Shown: positions 10,201-16,707 of the stretch, piece by piece
Layout: every line of letters begins with the position of its first letter
How positions within the stretch are numbered: position 1 is the first letter of the stretch
Translations under genes and position numbers: made by a program
The notes under the pieces: model-generated
Databases searched by the model: none
Told to the model about the DNA's origin: nothing
Seen by the model: the letters and a program-made list of their open reading frames with translations, nothing else
Origin: Gryllotalpicola daejeonensis
GTDB taxonomy: Bacteria; Actinomycetota; Actinomycetes; Actinomycetales; Microbacteriaceae
DNA: 64,000 nt
Assembly: GCF_039538145.1 (NCBI RefSeq)
Contig: NZ_BAABBV010000001.1
Location: 2,480,001 to 2,544,000 of the forward strand
Reading direction: 5' to 3'

Positions 10201-10666
10201 TGGGCGGTTCACCAGCCGGGACACTGTCACAGGCGGAAACGAGAACGCTTATATTTATCCGAATGACCCCGTCAATTACCAAGACATAACGGGCAAGATA
10301 TCGAGGGCCTTTATCCTGCAACTCATCGGTACCGCGGCTTGGGTGGCGGACTTTGTGGGCATGGTCACGGGAAACCTCGTAATCAAGTTCATCGGCACGC
10401 TTTTGGGATTGATCGACACTTTCATGACTTGCAGGAGTGGCTGGACCAGCTTCTCGTGCATATATGGTGCGCTAACTGTTGTTGTCAGCGTCTTCCTAAG
10501 TCGCACGATTGCGCGTCTTCTTATGCCCCGCCTTAGGCCATTTGCATTCTTCTTCTCGGAGAAGTTCACCCGTTTTGTTGAATACAAGATCACGGCATAC
10601 TCCCTGGTGTTCATGCTTGTCGGTTGGGTAGGGTTCCTTAGCCCGAGCCTCAAGAAAAAGAGGTAG
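4208..10666 (+). CDS. Secreted RHS/YD-repeat polymorphic toxin with hydrophobic C-terminal tip
   Basis: A 2152-residue protein. I chose GTG 4208 because GGGAG lies 5 bases upstream and it starts a clean signal peptide (basic start, hydrophobic stretch, cleavage near GDAASA). Then follow a DNRLRE-type domain (about 315-488), Ig/Fn3-like modules (about 490-700), an RHS entry region (about 813-885) and tyrosine-aspartate repeats (about 1071-1975). The RHS core near 1989-2030 contains LYDSISGRF and NDPVN. RHS proteins form a cocoon that encloses the variable C-terminal toxin. Here the final ~122 residues are hydrophobic, with three to four possible membrane helices and a basic LKKKR end, suggesting a membrane-acting toxin. 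GC falls to about 50% over 10,381-10,620 against about 70% upstream, as expected of an exchanged tip. No catalytic motif of a nuclease or deaminase is visible. Confidence 0.88.
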   Translation: MARSGSFLSAVGRVGAVAAGTAALLVVTVLVPGAGDAASAAPAPAKAPKRAAVTVAPDAVSAQVDARAQGRQVEVLSERTETSQTFVNPDGSFTSKSTAGIARVRDTSAKDGWRDVDLTLTTRADGTIAPVSPVNDVVINGGGAGSATSPLVSVADRTGADSVALSWPEGDLPKPKISGDTATYKDVRPGQDLVIQATRTGFEQFLVLKSKPASAQEAKLSLPVTSHGLFFTAKKSGGDTSVVVMNKAGKVLGGLGDAVVTDARVDAKTGAPEHTDVADQSVQTVSGKQALVISPSQEYLDAATYPVTVDPSVSLGSDSADTYIDSGFPTTNYNAATLLHVGTYDSGTHVARALVRFDGVPISGTQILAATLNLWAEHSSSCTATPFTIYPANSAIAYPSITWNNQPAINTGNTVTASSAAGSSCTAAGWVSTNVVTPLQYWATGAATTVGLEVRASETSNASYKRFNSANMGSYIPSLTVTYNRYAGTPTSMSVVGQYTVDSVHYVSTKRPTLQAMSTDADGDSVTLLFELYNANTFAAANKLGTCTVSGGTSGHVYGCSVAVDLADNTTYYWRVGAHDSHSTTFTYAVMYALTTAIAKPAAPVLSCPAPYSSGAWLDAPPAANVSCTITAAASALSTAPVKITSSVDGAAAASVAFAKGTAGSQTVTVAKTIGAHTITAYTTSVDAVNSATVTYSFGYGQASITSPLTGFKTANTVHVVAAGPPLGSASSATAQLEWSGPGVAWTQLDAATTVSPATSGGPVPAAFDWDTTKATGDEIDPRQVTTLQLRVHYAYTGGPSQYTAPITVVRIPHAFGDGFPTADAGSGQVALWTGELETSSSDVSVTTAADSLGISRDFYSYQGPQNAVTGIFGPGWSASLDGSGLGYAGAQVVDQNLQRTTGQAADQDLILAGTADGDLVFSPPAGATGPSPAGAYTPVGDDTAQTLTTLTVTSSSGVKTLTATQHDGTVTTWTLSSASGAPTWTPAGVAQAGQQGSERFSADATGHITRILAAQPYDDGLTCPATGTLNPGCAALTLSYTGTGTDTRLHEVDYTAYDPATAAMKITPVASYTYDAQSRLAAFTDRSGLTTTYTYTTNGNLTLLASETAAGQAPWTYAYDSAGKLKDVTRGPASGTGSDATATSIAYALSPTAAGMPDVTAATVQKWGQQSAPTHAWAVFGLDHPVTGNPAASDLPYGQLYFTDDEGYTVNTAQWGAGRWLVTWQAYDESGSPTDSLTGAQTQAAVAETSTGSADTGGPQTITRYLPAVLNDDDPADPLVPANTTPSDIWSPVYEASDSNGNITEARQHTHIFYDTGAPNDDVKDTGKPYLLPTEVVVTVAGPDSASTDPDQPLPTGEAVISDTVYGYDPIDGQSPTGPSSGWTLGQPTTTTKVLTAFGEPNVTTKTLYDAHGAVLETLAPGANSADSLTTKTIRYTAGTNSDDAPCGDKPQWTGLECWTGPAAAPAQGPDIADTRITGYDYWLNPTTTIETSGTGDTAATRTTTDTYHEDDGRPDTESITTSNLEGSTPVPTTQVRYDPATKQQIGTSTLNAAGQVTSYDEAAYDAWGRQVSYRNSLDDTTTTTYVAPGQPGAGQVKTVTTSVSTSAYSYDGTDADGNIEHRGLATGLSVSGVGSYTAAYNADGKLTTQTLPGGITQQLSYDASGRVISLEYDGQQTDQDGNTTVGSWLAFSRAYNQNGQVLHDWSPAGASNTPTGYSKQYSYDGAGRLITVDDATDPDSGDTTCTVRQYSFDGRGNRTSLTATSDPDGCTTDANATGATQTFKAWTYDADSRQLTGANGAGTYTYDALGRQTSLPAADAPDPANGDVALSYFDTDAVHTITQGDTTTTYDLDPDGRRLTASTAGNGAGTVTNHYGDSSDNAAWATTADTSGVKTTTYTPSIAAGLAASLTNEAGNASASLDLADIGGSIVATMTIPSTGDATNVDGYSSYDEYGNLESAPPSTGSTQYGWQGTQQRATGGAGLTLMGARLYDSISGRFTSRDTVTGGNENAYIYPNDPVNYQDITGKISRAFILQLIGTAAWVADFVGMVTGNLVIKFIGTLLGLIDTFMTCRSGWTSFSCIYGALTVVVSVFLSRTIARLLMPRLRPFAFFFSEKFTRFVEYKITAYSLVFMLVGWVGFLSPSLKKKR

Positions 10667-10671
10667 GCGCC

Positions 10672-11598
10672 GTGTCTTGGCAAGGCAAGAGTCTCGCGGT
10701 CGTTGAGCGGGTGCTGGGAGTGATCGCCGCGGCTGGACTCGTAGTGCTGTTGTCCGCCTTTGCGTACGCACTATTTTCGCCACATGGGTCAAAGTCGACG
10801 GTGCCGTTTGGGCTGATTATTCCCACCGCAGCGGTCGCGTTTGCGGTCGGTTTTTGGGGCTGGGGGTGGATCGGTGGAATTCGAGAACAGGCACGAGAAT
10901 TCAACGCAATGGCAAGGGGCGCTGGTTTCGACCTTGCTGGTTCGCTCAGTGCATCGCGCGTGGGCCTAGAGTCGCGCACTCGAATTTCGTTGGTGCCCGT
11001 CTCCGAGGATCATTCGCGCGCGCTTGAGCGCGCTGCCACCTCCGCTCTTGCCTGTGCTGTTGCCGGGTCGCTGCTAGGTGCGGGCGCGGTGTGGCTCGAT
11101 TGGCATCCGATTCTTCGATGGATGCCTTTTTCAGCCGCGCTACTAGCGTTGATCGGGGTCGCAGTGTTGCTGTGGCTGCGCACCCCATTGGGGATTGATA
11201 GACAAGCACTGGCGGCACTCGCTGGAATTTCTTCAAGCGCGAAGGCCTGGGCCGCCGAGCAGACGGCCTCCACTAGATGGCTAGCAGAGCACTTGGCCCA
11301 GTCCCGCTTAAGGGTTGGGAGGCGTATCTATTGGGCCCTAGACCGCGATAGTCTGAGTCTCTGGGTTCGAACAAGGTCCGAGCTCGAATATGTCTTTTCT
11401 CTGCCACGCGACCTAATCCATGCGGCCGAGGCACAATGGGTCCCGCGGATGTTTGATTATCAGCCCGGTGTACTTCTAGACTTGAAGTCTCCGGGCGGCA
11501 AGATGTCGTCAATCCGAGTGCGTGTCGTGCGCGGCATAGGCCACTACGCGGCCGCAGCTAGCGAGTTGAGCCAAGCGATCAATTCTGACGCGACCTAG
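10672..11598 (+). CDS. Membrane protein, probable immunity partner of the RHS toxin
   Basis: A 308-residue protein I do not recognise. Two hydrophobic segments lie near residues 10-65 and another pair near 115-165, followed by a soluble C-terminal domain of about 130 residues containing the ISLVP-to-SELEYVF region. GTG 10672 starts five bases after the RHS stop, with AAGAGG overlapping the end of that gene, so translation is coupled. A gene placed directly after an RHS tip normally encodes its immunity protein, and a membrane immunity protein fits a membrane-acting toxin. GC is about 58-63%, below that of the chromosome, as in the toxin tip. The immunity role is inferred from position only. 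Confidence 0.65.
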   Translation: MSWQGKSLAVVERVLGVIAAAGLVVLLSAFAYALFSPHGSKSTVPFGLIIPTAAVAFAVGFWGWGWIGGIREQAREFNAMARGAGFDLAGSLSASRVGLESRTRISLVPVSEDHSRALERAATSALACAVAGSLLGAGAVWLDWHPILRWMPFSAALLALIGVAVLLWLRTPLGIDRQALAALAGISSSAKAWAAEQTASTRWLAEHLAQSRLRVGRRIYWALDRDSLSLWVRTRSELEYVFSLPRDLIHAAEAQWVPRMFDYQPGVLLDLKSPGGKMSSIRVRVVRGIGHYAAAASELSQAINSDAT

Positions 11599-11933
11599 CC
11601 TCGCTCCAGGGCGGCTTGCACGCGACACACTAAGAGTGCTGGGCCGGTGAGCGATCGAAGGCTGTCGCCGTGGCAACTTCGGTGGCCAGCCCTTCAGGAC
11701 ATCTGAACCTGCGCATGGGGCCCGGATTCCGCGTTTCTACGGAATCAAGCCGATCTAGCTCGTGTTTGGCTCGCGAGCCTCATCCAACATCTCCCACTGG
11801 TCCTGACCGACTGAAGCGGTCTTGGACTCAGGTGATGTACGCCCGACTGGCGAGTCGCCAGCATGTGTGCACTGATGTGTGCACTTCGGCTAATGATCTC
11901 TCTGTTCACAATGAGCGGGGCTCTCGTTCCGCT
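11599..11933. other. Gene-free end of the element with inverted and direct repeats
   Basis: I see no convincing gene here. The stretch holds an inverted repeat GATTCCG/CGGAATC (11,725-11,746), another CTGGCG/CGCCAG (11,847-11,861), and two adjacent 12-base copies of ATGTGTGCACTG (11,863-11,874 and 11,875-11,886, one mismatch). Repeats of this kind next to an attachment site are typical of integrase or excisionase arm-binding sites. The first hairpin may instead end the immunity-gene transcript. Confidence 0.45.
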
Positions 11934-11978
11934 TGACTACGGATCAGAAGGTTAGGGGTTCGAGTCCCTTCGGGCGCA
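11934..11978 (+). other. Attachment site: 3' fragment of tRNA-Arg(ACG)
   Basis: The sequence begins inside the anticodon stem, shows loop CTACGGA with anticodon ACG, the 3' stem strand TCAGA, a variable loop, a T arm with GGTTCGAGTCC, and the acceptor strand CGGGCGC plus discriminator A. The D arm, the 5' acceptor strand and the first base pairs of the anticodon stem are absent: upstream bases do not pair. It is therefore a partial gene and matches what an integrase leaves at one end of an element inserted in a tRNA gene. An intact copy should lie at the other end of the element. Confidence 0.85.
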
Positions 11979-12002
11979 CACAAACTGGTTGAGACAGTTG
12001 GA

Positions 12003-12032
12003 AGACCCGGTCATGTGACCGGGTCTTTTTTT
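12003..12032 (+). terminator. Rho-independent terminator after the tRNA-Arg site
   Basis: Perfect inverted repeat AGACCCGGTCA/TGACCGGGTCT followed by seven T residues. In the uninterrupted chromosome it would end the tRNA-Arg transcript. Confidence 0.9.
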
Positions 12033-12199
12033 GTGCCCGGGCGCCGGACTCCACCGAGTTTTCTTACCCCTTTACCGGGGTAGGACAACTCGTTCAGGTC
12101 CGACTCAGCTTTCGCCGCCGCGGGCGCCCGGTTACCGGGTGACGGTGGCCCCGCGCAAGGCTCTGCCGGGCCGACCGGCCCCGTGCCACACTCGGCAAG

Positions 12200-13330
12200 A
12201 TGGAGATTCCGTTCGCAGAATCCGCACGTTCGACGGTCGGCCTCGAGTGGGAGCTGATGCTCGCCGACGCAGAGACCGGCGGGCTCGTGCCCGCCGCGCC
12301 CGGCATCCTTCAGGTCCTCGACGGCGGCGAGAAGATCACCGCAGAGCTGCTCACGAACACGATCGAGCTGACCAGCGACCCGCGCGAGCGCATCGGCGAC
12401 GCGATCGACGACATCCGCCGCCGCGTCGAGGCCGTGCGCAACCAGGCAGACAAGCACGGCGTCAAGCTGCTCTCGTCGGGTAGCCACCCCTTCGCCAAGT
12501 GGCAGGACCAGAACATCACCGAGAAGAGCCGCTACCGCACCCTGATCGACCGGGCGCAGTGGTGGGGCCGGAACCTGATGATCTGGGGCATCCACATGCA
12601 CGTCGGCGTCGACGACCAGCGCAAGGTCATGCCGATCGTCAGCCAGCTGACCAACTTCCTGCCGCACTTCGAGGCGCTGTCGGCCTCGAGCCCCTATTGG
12701 GCGGGCGAGCAGACCGGGTATGCCTCGAACCGCGCGCTCGTCTTCCAGCAGCTGCCGACGGCCGGCCTGCCGTGGGAGCTGCCCGACTGGGCGGGCTTCG
12801 AGAGCTACGTCGACGACCTGATCCGCACGGGCGTCATCAGCGAGGTGACCGAGCTGCGCTGGGACATCCGCCCCGCACCGCGCTGGGGCACGATCGAGCT
12901 GCGCGCCTGCGACTCGGTGAGCAACACCTTCGAGTTCGGGGCGCTCGCCGCGCTCGCGCAGTGCCTCGTCGAGTGGCTCTCGCGGCGCCTCGACGCGGGC
13001 GAGCAGCTCGAGCCGCTGCAGCCCTGGTATCACCGTGAGAACAAGTGGCGCGCGGCGCGCTACGGCATGGACGTCGAGGTGATCGTCGACCGCGGCGGGC
13101 GCGAGCTCAAGGTCACCGACCACCTGCGCGAGATCCTGCCGCAGCTCGAGCCGATCGCTGATGACCTGGGATGCCGCGCAGAGCTTGCCGGTCTGCACAC
13201 GATCCTCGACCTGGGCGCCGGCTACCAGCGCCAGATCGCGGTCGCGCAGCGGGGCGACGGCGACCTCACGAAGGTCGTGAAGCACCTGATCGCGGAGTTC
13301 GACGCCGAGCGCCCGCTGCCCGTTCGGTAG
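12200..13330 (+). CDS. ybdK: Carboxylate-amine ligase, glutamate-cysteine ligase type 2 (YbdK family)
   Basis: A 376-residue ATP-dependent ligase of the GCS2/YbdK family, which has weak glutamate-cysteine ligase activity in studied members; the true substrate is usually unknown. Family features include the N-terminal TVGLEWELML (acidic metal ligands), ITAELLTNTIEL, GIHMHVGVDD and RWDIRPAPRWGTIELR. Length fits the family (about 370). The ATG at 12,200 has no clear Shine-Dalgarno sequence, so translation may be leaderless or depend on a nearby start site. It is the first chromosomal gene after the tRNA site, and the M20 peptidase gene begins 13 bases after its stop, suggesting co-transcription. 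Confidence 0.88.
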   Translation: MEIPFAESARSTVGLEWELMLADAETGGLVPAAPGILQVLDGGEKITAELLTNTIELTSDPRERIGDAIDDIRRRVEAVRNQADKHGVKLLSSGSHPFAKWQDQNITEKSRYRTLIDRAQWWGRNLMIWGIHMHVGVDDQRKVMPIVSQLTNFLPHFEALSASSPYWAGEQTGYASNRALVFQQLPTAGLPWELPDWAGFESYVDDLIRTGVISEVTELRWDIRPAPRWGTIELRACDSVSNTFEFGALAALAQCLVEWLSRRLDAGEQLEPLQPWYHRENKWRAARYGMDVEVIVDRGGRELKVTDHLREILPQLEPIADDLGCRAELAGLHTILDLGAGYQRQIAVAQRGDGDLTKVVKHLIAEFDAERPLPVR

Positions 13331-13343
13331 CGTGGACGGCCTG

Positions 13344-14702
13344 ATGACAGCCGAGACTCAGGACGACCTCACCACCCAGACCATCGAGCTGCTGCGCGAG
13401 CTGATCCGCAACGCCTGTGTGAGCGACGGGTCTGCCGACTCGGGCGGCGAGGCACGCAGCGCGGCCACCCTGCAGCGCTTCTTCGAGGGCTCTGGGGTGC
13501 GCATCGAGCTGGTCGAGCCGCACCCCGGCCGCGTCTCGCTCATCGCGACGCTGCCGGGCACGGACCCCGAGGGCCCGAGCCTGCTGCTGCTCGGGCACAC
13601 CGATGTGGTGCCCGCCGGCCGCGGCTGGACGCACGACCCGTTCGGCGGCGACGTCGTCGGCGAGGGGCCGGACGCCGAGGTGTGGGGGCGCGGCGCGCTC
13701 GACATGCTGCACCTCACGGCGTCGTATGCCGTCGCGCTGCGGGCCATCGCGACGAGCGGGGTGCCGCTGCGGGGCCGGCTCGTGTTCGCGGGTGTTGCGG
13801 ACGAGGAATCCGGCGGCGTCCTCGGCGCGCAGTGGATTCTCGCGAACCGCCCCGACCTGGTGAACGTCGACGGCGTGATCAGCGAGACGGGCGGCATTCC
13901 GCTCGCCGTCGACGGGCAGGTGCGCGGCGTCACCGTGACCGTGGGCGAGAAGGGGATGTCTGGCCGGCGGCTGCGTGTCGCGGGGCATCCCCGGCACGCC
14001 TCGACGCCGTGGGGCGCCGACAATGCGGTCATCACGGCGGCCTCGGCCATCACCCGCATCGGCGAGCACGCGGCCACCGCGCAGATCGACGACCTGTGGC
14101 CGCAGTACGTCGCGGTGCTCGACGTGCCGGACGACGTCAAGGCCGCCCTCGTCGACCCCGAGCTGATCGACGCCGCGCTGCCGCAGCTCGGGCCGATCGC
14201 GGGGCTCGCGCACGCGGTGACGCACACGACCTATTCGCCGGACATCGTGCGGGGCGGCGACAAGCTCAACGTGGTGCCGCAGAGCGCGCACGTCGACCTC
14301 GACATCCGCACGCTGCCGGGCGTCTCTGCCGCCGACGTCGACGAGCACCTGCGCGCGGCGCTCGGGCCGCTGGCCTCGCGGGTGACCATCGAGCCGCTCG
14401 GCAGCGAGTCGCCCGCCAGCCGCTCGCCGCTCGACACCCCGCTGTACGGGGCGCTGTGCGACGCGGTCGCGGCGGCCTACCCCGGGGCGCACGCCGTTCC
14501 GGTGATCGCACCGGGGGCCGCCGACAGCCGGTACTTCCGGCAGCGCGGAATTCCGGCGTACGGCTTCGGCATGTTCTCGCCGCGGTGGCGCCACTCCGAC
14601 TTCCGGCACCTGGTGCACAGCGTCGACGAGCGCGTCGACCTCGCCACGATCGACCTCGCGGTGCACGCGATCGAGCGCGTCGCGCGGCAGGTGCTGGGGT
14701 AG
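13344..14702 (+). CDS. M20-family metallopeptidase
   Basis: A zinc-dependent amidohydrolase/peptidase of 452 residues. The metal-binding set is visible: LLLLGHTDVVP (His and Asp), GRGALDML (bridging Asp), DEESGG (general-base Glu and ligand Glu) and a C-terminal His in the FRHLVHSVDE region. The dimerisation domain lies between, around VGEKGMSG and HPRHAST. A GTG 12 bases upstream is also in frame, but ATG 13,344 gives the usual N-terminus. Substrate (dipeptide, acylated amino acid or other) cannot be told. The gene closely follows the YbdK-like ligase, so a peptide or glutamyl compound is possible. Confidence 0.88.
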   Translation: MTAETQDDLTTQTIELLRELIRNACVSDGSADSGGEARSAATLQRFFEGSGVRIELVEPHPGRVSLIATLPGTDPEGPSLLLLGHTDVVPAGRGWTHDPFGGDVVGEGPDAEVWGRGALDMLHLTASYAVALRAIATSGVPLRGRLVFAGVADEESGGVLGAQWILANRPDLVNVDGVISETGGIPLAVDGQVRGVTVTVGEKGMSGRRLRVAGHPRHASTPWGADNAVITAASAITRIGEHAATAQIDDLWPQYVAVLDVPDDVKAALVDPELIDAALPQLGPIAGLAHAVTHTTYSPDIVRGGDKLNVVPQSAHVDLDIRTLPGVSAADVDEHLRAALGPLASRVTIEPLGSESPASRSPLDTPLYGALCDAVAAAYPGAHAVPVIAPGAADSRYFRQRGIPAYGFGMFSPRWRHSDFRHLVHSVDERVDLATIDLAVHAIERVARQVLG

Positions 14703-14743
14703 CGCAGGAAATGGTGCGTCACGCAACCAAATAGGGTTGCCAC

Positions 14744-15631
14744 GTGACCACGTCGACGGCGACAGGCCGGCCCCGGCCCCTGCAACGCGCGGCGGTCGGG
14801 CGGTGGGCGCGTTTCGCGGTCATCGTCGCCATCACGGCGATCACGCTCTCGCCGCTCGAGAACACGGTCTCGGGCGCCCTCGGTCTGAATCGGCTGCACG
14901 GCCAGGGCGCAGCACCCGGTGCAGCACCCGGTGCAGCCGCAGGCACAGGCGCACTCACCTTCACCCAGTGGGCGATCGGCCTCGGTCAGTCGCTGAAGTT
15001 CACCCTGACCGGCCCGGCACTCACCTGGTTCGAGAACAGCCTGGCCCTGGCGCTCGGCACCGTCGTCGTCTGCGTGGTGATCGGGGCGCCGGCGGGCTAC
15101 GTGCTCGCCCGCGGTCGCAGTCGCGCCGTCTCGATCTACGCGCTCGTGATCTTCCTGCTGCAGTCGTTCCCCGGCGTGCTCATGCTGATCCCGCTCTTCC
15201 TGCTGTTCGCGAAAGTCCAGCTCATCGACGACCTGTTCGGCCTCGGCCTCGTCTACCTCGGCCTGTCGCTCTCGGTCGCGGTCTGGATGTTCTCCGCCTA
15301 CATCGCCACCGTGCCCATCGAGCTCGAAGAGGCCGCATGGCTCGACGGCTGCTCGGTGATCGGCGCCTTCTTCCGGGTGGTGCTGCGCAACTCCCTCCCC
15401 GCGATCCTGTCGACCGCGATCTTCGTGTTCCTGTTCGTCTGGAACGACTACCTCGCGGCGTTCACCTTCATCAGATCGAATGCGAACTACACCGCCGGCA
15501 TCGGCCTGCAGGCGGCGGGCCATTCGCCGCTCTTCGCCGTGCTGATCGCGGTGCCGCCCGTGCTGATCTTCGCGCTGCTCAACCGCTACTTCAGCTTCGG
15601 CGGCGTGGGCGGGGCGCTGAGCGCGAGCTGA
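14744..15631 (+). CDS. Sugar-type ABC transporter permease (orphan)
   Basis: A 295-residue inner-membrane permease with about six membrane segments and the cytoplasmic EAA loop EEAAWLDGCSVIGAFFRVVL, which docks the ATPase. It resembles the MalG/UgpE-type second permease of carbohydrate importers. Between the first two helices is a low-complexity stretch with repeated APGA. Neither a partner permease, a binding protein nor an ATPase is adjacent, which is unusual because these genes normally travel together. It starts at GTG 14,744. It may borrow partners from elsewhere or be a relic. Confidence 0.85.
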   Translation: MTTSTATGRPRPLQRAAVGRWARFAVIVAITAITLSPLENTVSGALGLNRLHGQGAAPGAAPGAAAGTGALTFTQWAIGLGQSLKFTLTGPALTWFENSLALALGTVVVCVVIGAPAGYVLARGRSRAVSIYALVIFLLQSFPGVLMLIPLFLLFAKVQLIDDLFGLGLVYLGLSLSVAVWMFSAYIATVPIELEEAAWLDGCSVIGAFFRVVLRNSLPAILSTAIFVFLFVWNDYLAAFTFIRSNANYTAGIGLQAAGHSPLFAVLIAVPPVLIFALLNRYFSFGGVGGALSAS

Positions 15632-15645
15632 CCCGGATTCGCGAG

Positions 15646-16707
15646 ATGATTCACCCCATGCCGTCCCCGCACGATCAGCTCGATCAGCACGATCAGCGCG
15701 ACCCGTCGTTCTCGATCGATCAGAAATTCACAATCGAGCTGAACGGCACCCCGCAGCGCATCCACCTGATCGCCGACCGCCCCGGCCTGCCTGGCTTGCT
15801 CGTGCTGCACGGCGGCCCCGGCGTTCCGAACCGGCACGCCTTCACCGGCCGCCTGCGCGAGCTCGCGCAGGACTTCTTCCTGATTCTGTGGGATCAGCGC
15901 GGCGTGGGCGGCAGCTACCGCCCGCGCACGCAGGGCGAGCTCACGCTCGATCAATTGGTGACGGATGCCGCAACCCTCACGACGCTCGTCAGAGAGCGCT
16001 ACGAGCTCGACTCGGTCAGCGTGCTCGGCTTCTCGTGGGGCACCGAGCTCGGCATCCGCCTTGTCCAGCGCCACCCCGAGCTCTACGCGGCCTACGTCGG
16101 CAGCGGGCAGGCGGTCGACGGCATCCGCAATGAGGAGATCGGGTACGCCGCCGCGCTCGAGGCCGCGACGGCCGCCGGCGACGAGAAGGGCGTGCGGGCG
16201 CTGAAGCGCGTCGGGCCGCCCGTGGCCGGCCAGTACCGCCCCGTCGTGCGCGGGCTGATCACCCAGCGGCAGGTCGCGGGGCGGCACCACCCGCTGCGCT
16301 CGAAGACCCCGGCTCCCGGACGACGCGCGCAGGGCTTCGTGCAGAGTCTCACGGGCGGCATCCTCACCGATCCCGAGTACTCGTGGCGCGATCGCTGGGG
16401 GTACGTGCGCGGCGCGACCAGGTCGCTGGCCGAGCTGTGGCCGCGCGTCATCGACTACGACTTCACGCGCGACGCGAACGAGCTCGCCGTGCCCGTGACG
16501 TTCCTGCAGGGGCGGCACGACCTGACCACCCCGTCGGTGCTGGTCGAGGAGTACGCCGGGGTGCTCAAAGCCCCAGCGGTGAAGCTCGTCTGGTTCGAGG
16601 AATCCGGTCACGGGCCCTCGTCCACCGAGACCGAGAAGTTCATTCGCGAGCTGCGCGCCGCCCTGCTGCCCGCGACGGCGCAGCCCGCTGAGAGGAAAAC
16701 CCCGTGA
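15646..16707 (+). CDS. Alpha/beta hydrolase, S33 peptidase (proline iminopeptidase-like)
   Basis: A 353-residue alpha/beta hydrolase. HGGPG (oxyanion region) and WDQRGVGGS are typical of the S33/proline iminopeptidase group. The nucleophile is Ser in GFSWGTE, with Asp in GRHDLTTP and His in SGHGP completing the triad. ATG 15,646 and ATG 15,658 are both possible starts and neither has a strong ribosome site. Its last codons overlap the next gene, a transporter, in a GTGA junction, so the two are translated together; the transporter may import a substrate this enzyme hydrolyses. Confidence 0.85.
   Translation: MIHPMPSPHDQLDQHDQRDPSFSIDQKFTIELNGTPQRIHLIADRPGLPGLLVLHGGPGVPNRHAFTGRLRELAQDFFLILWDQRGVGGSYRPRTQGELTLDQLVTDAATLTTLVRERYELDSVSVLGFSWGTELGIRLVQRHPELYAAYVGSGQAVDGIRNEEIGYAAALEAATAAGDEKGVRALKRVGPPVAGQYRPVVRGLITQRQVAGRHHPLRSKTPAPGRRAQGFVQSLTGGILTDPEYSWRDRWGYVRGATRSLAELWPRVIDYDFTRDANELAVPVTFLQGRHDLTTPSVLVEEYAGVLKAPAVKLVWFEESGHGPSSTETEKFIRELRAALLPATAQPAERKTP

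Larger units (their letters stand above)
1..11978. mobile_element. Right part of an integrated conjugative or mobilisable element
   Basis: The segment carries a conjugation-type relaxase-helicase, an excisionase-like HTH protein, a Fic protein and an RHS toxin cassette. It stops exactly at a 45-base piece of the 3' half of a tRNA-Arg(ACG) gene. Everything to the right is ordinary chromosomal metabolism. Integrases of ICEs and IMEs commonly insert in tRNA 3' ends and leave one such fragment. No integrase, coupling protein or mating-pair genes are in view, so the left end and the self-transfer ability of the element cannot be judged. The boundary is inferred from the tRNA fragment. Confidence 0.75.

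Noticed and set aside
11670..11936. 88-codon open frame running into the tRNA fragment
   Set aside because: Unlikely amino-acid make-up, no ribosome site, and it covers the inverted and direct repeats of the element end; treated as non-coding.
11905..11978. Complete tRNA-Arg gene
   Set aside because: The upstream bases contain no D arm and do not pair with the acceptor strand CGGGCGC, so only the 3' part is present.
15646..16707. Start of the hydrolase far upstream as a 656-residue protein
   Set aside because: The extra N-terminal part overlaps the ABC permease in another frame and has shadow-type composition; the alpha/beta hydrolase begins near 15,646.
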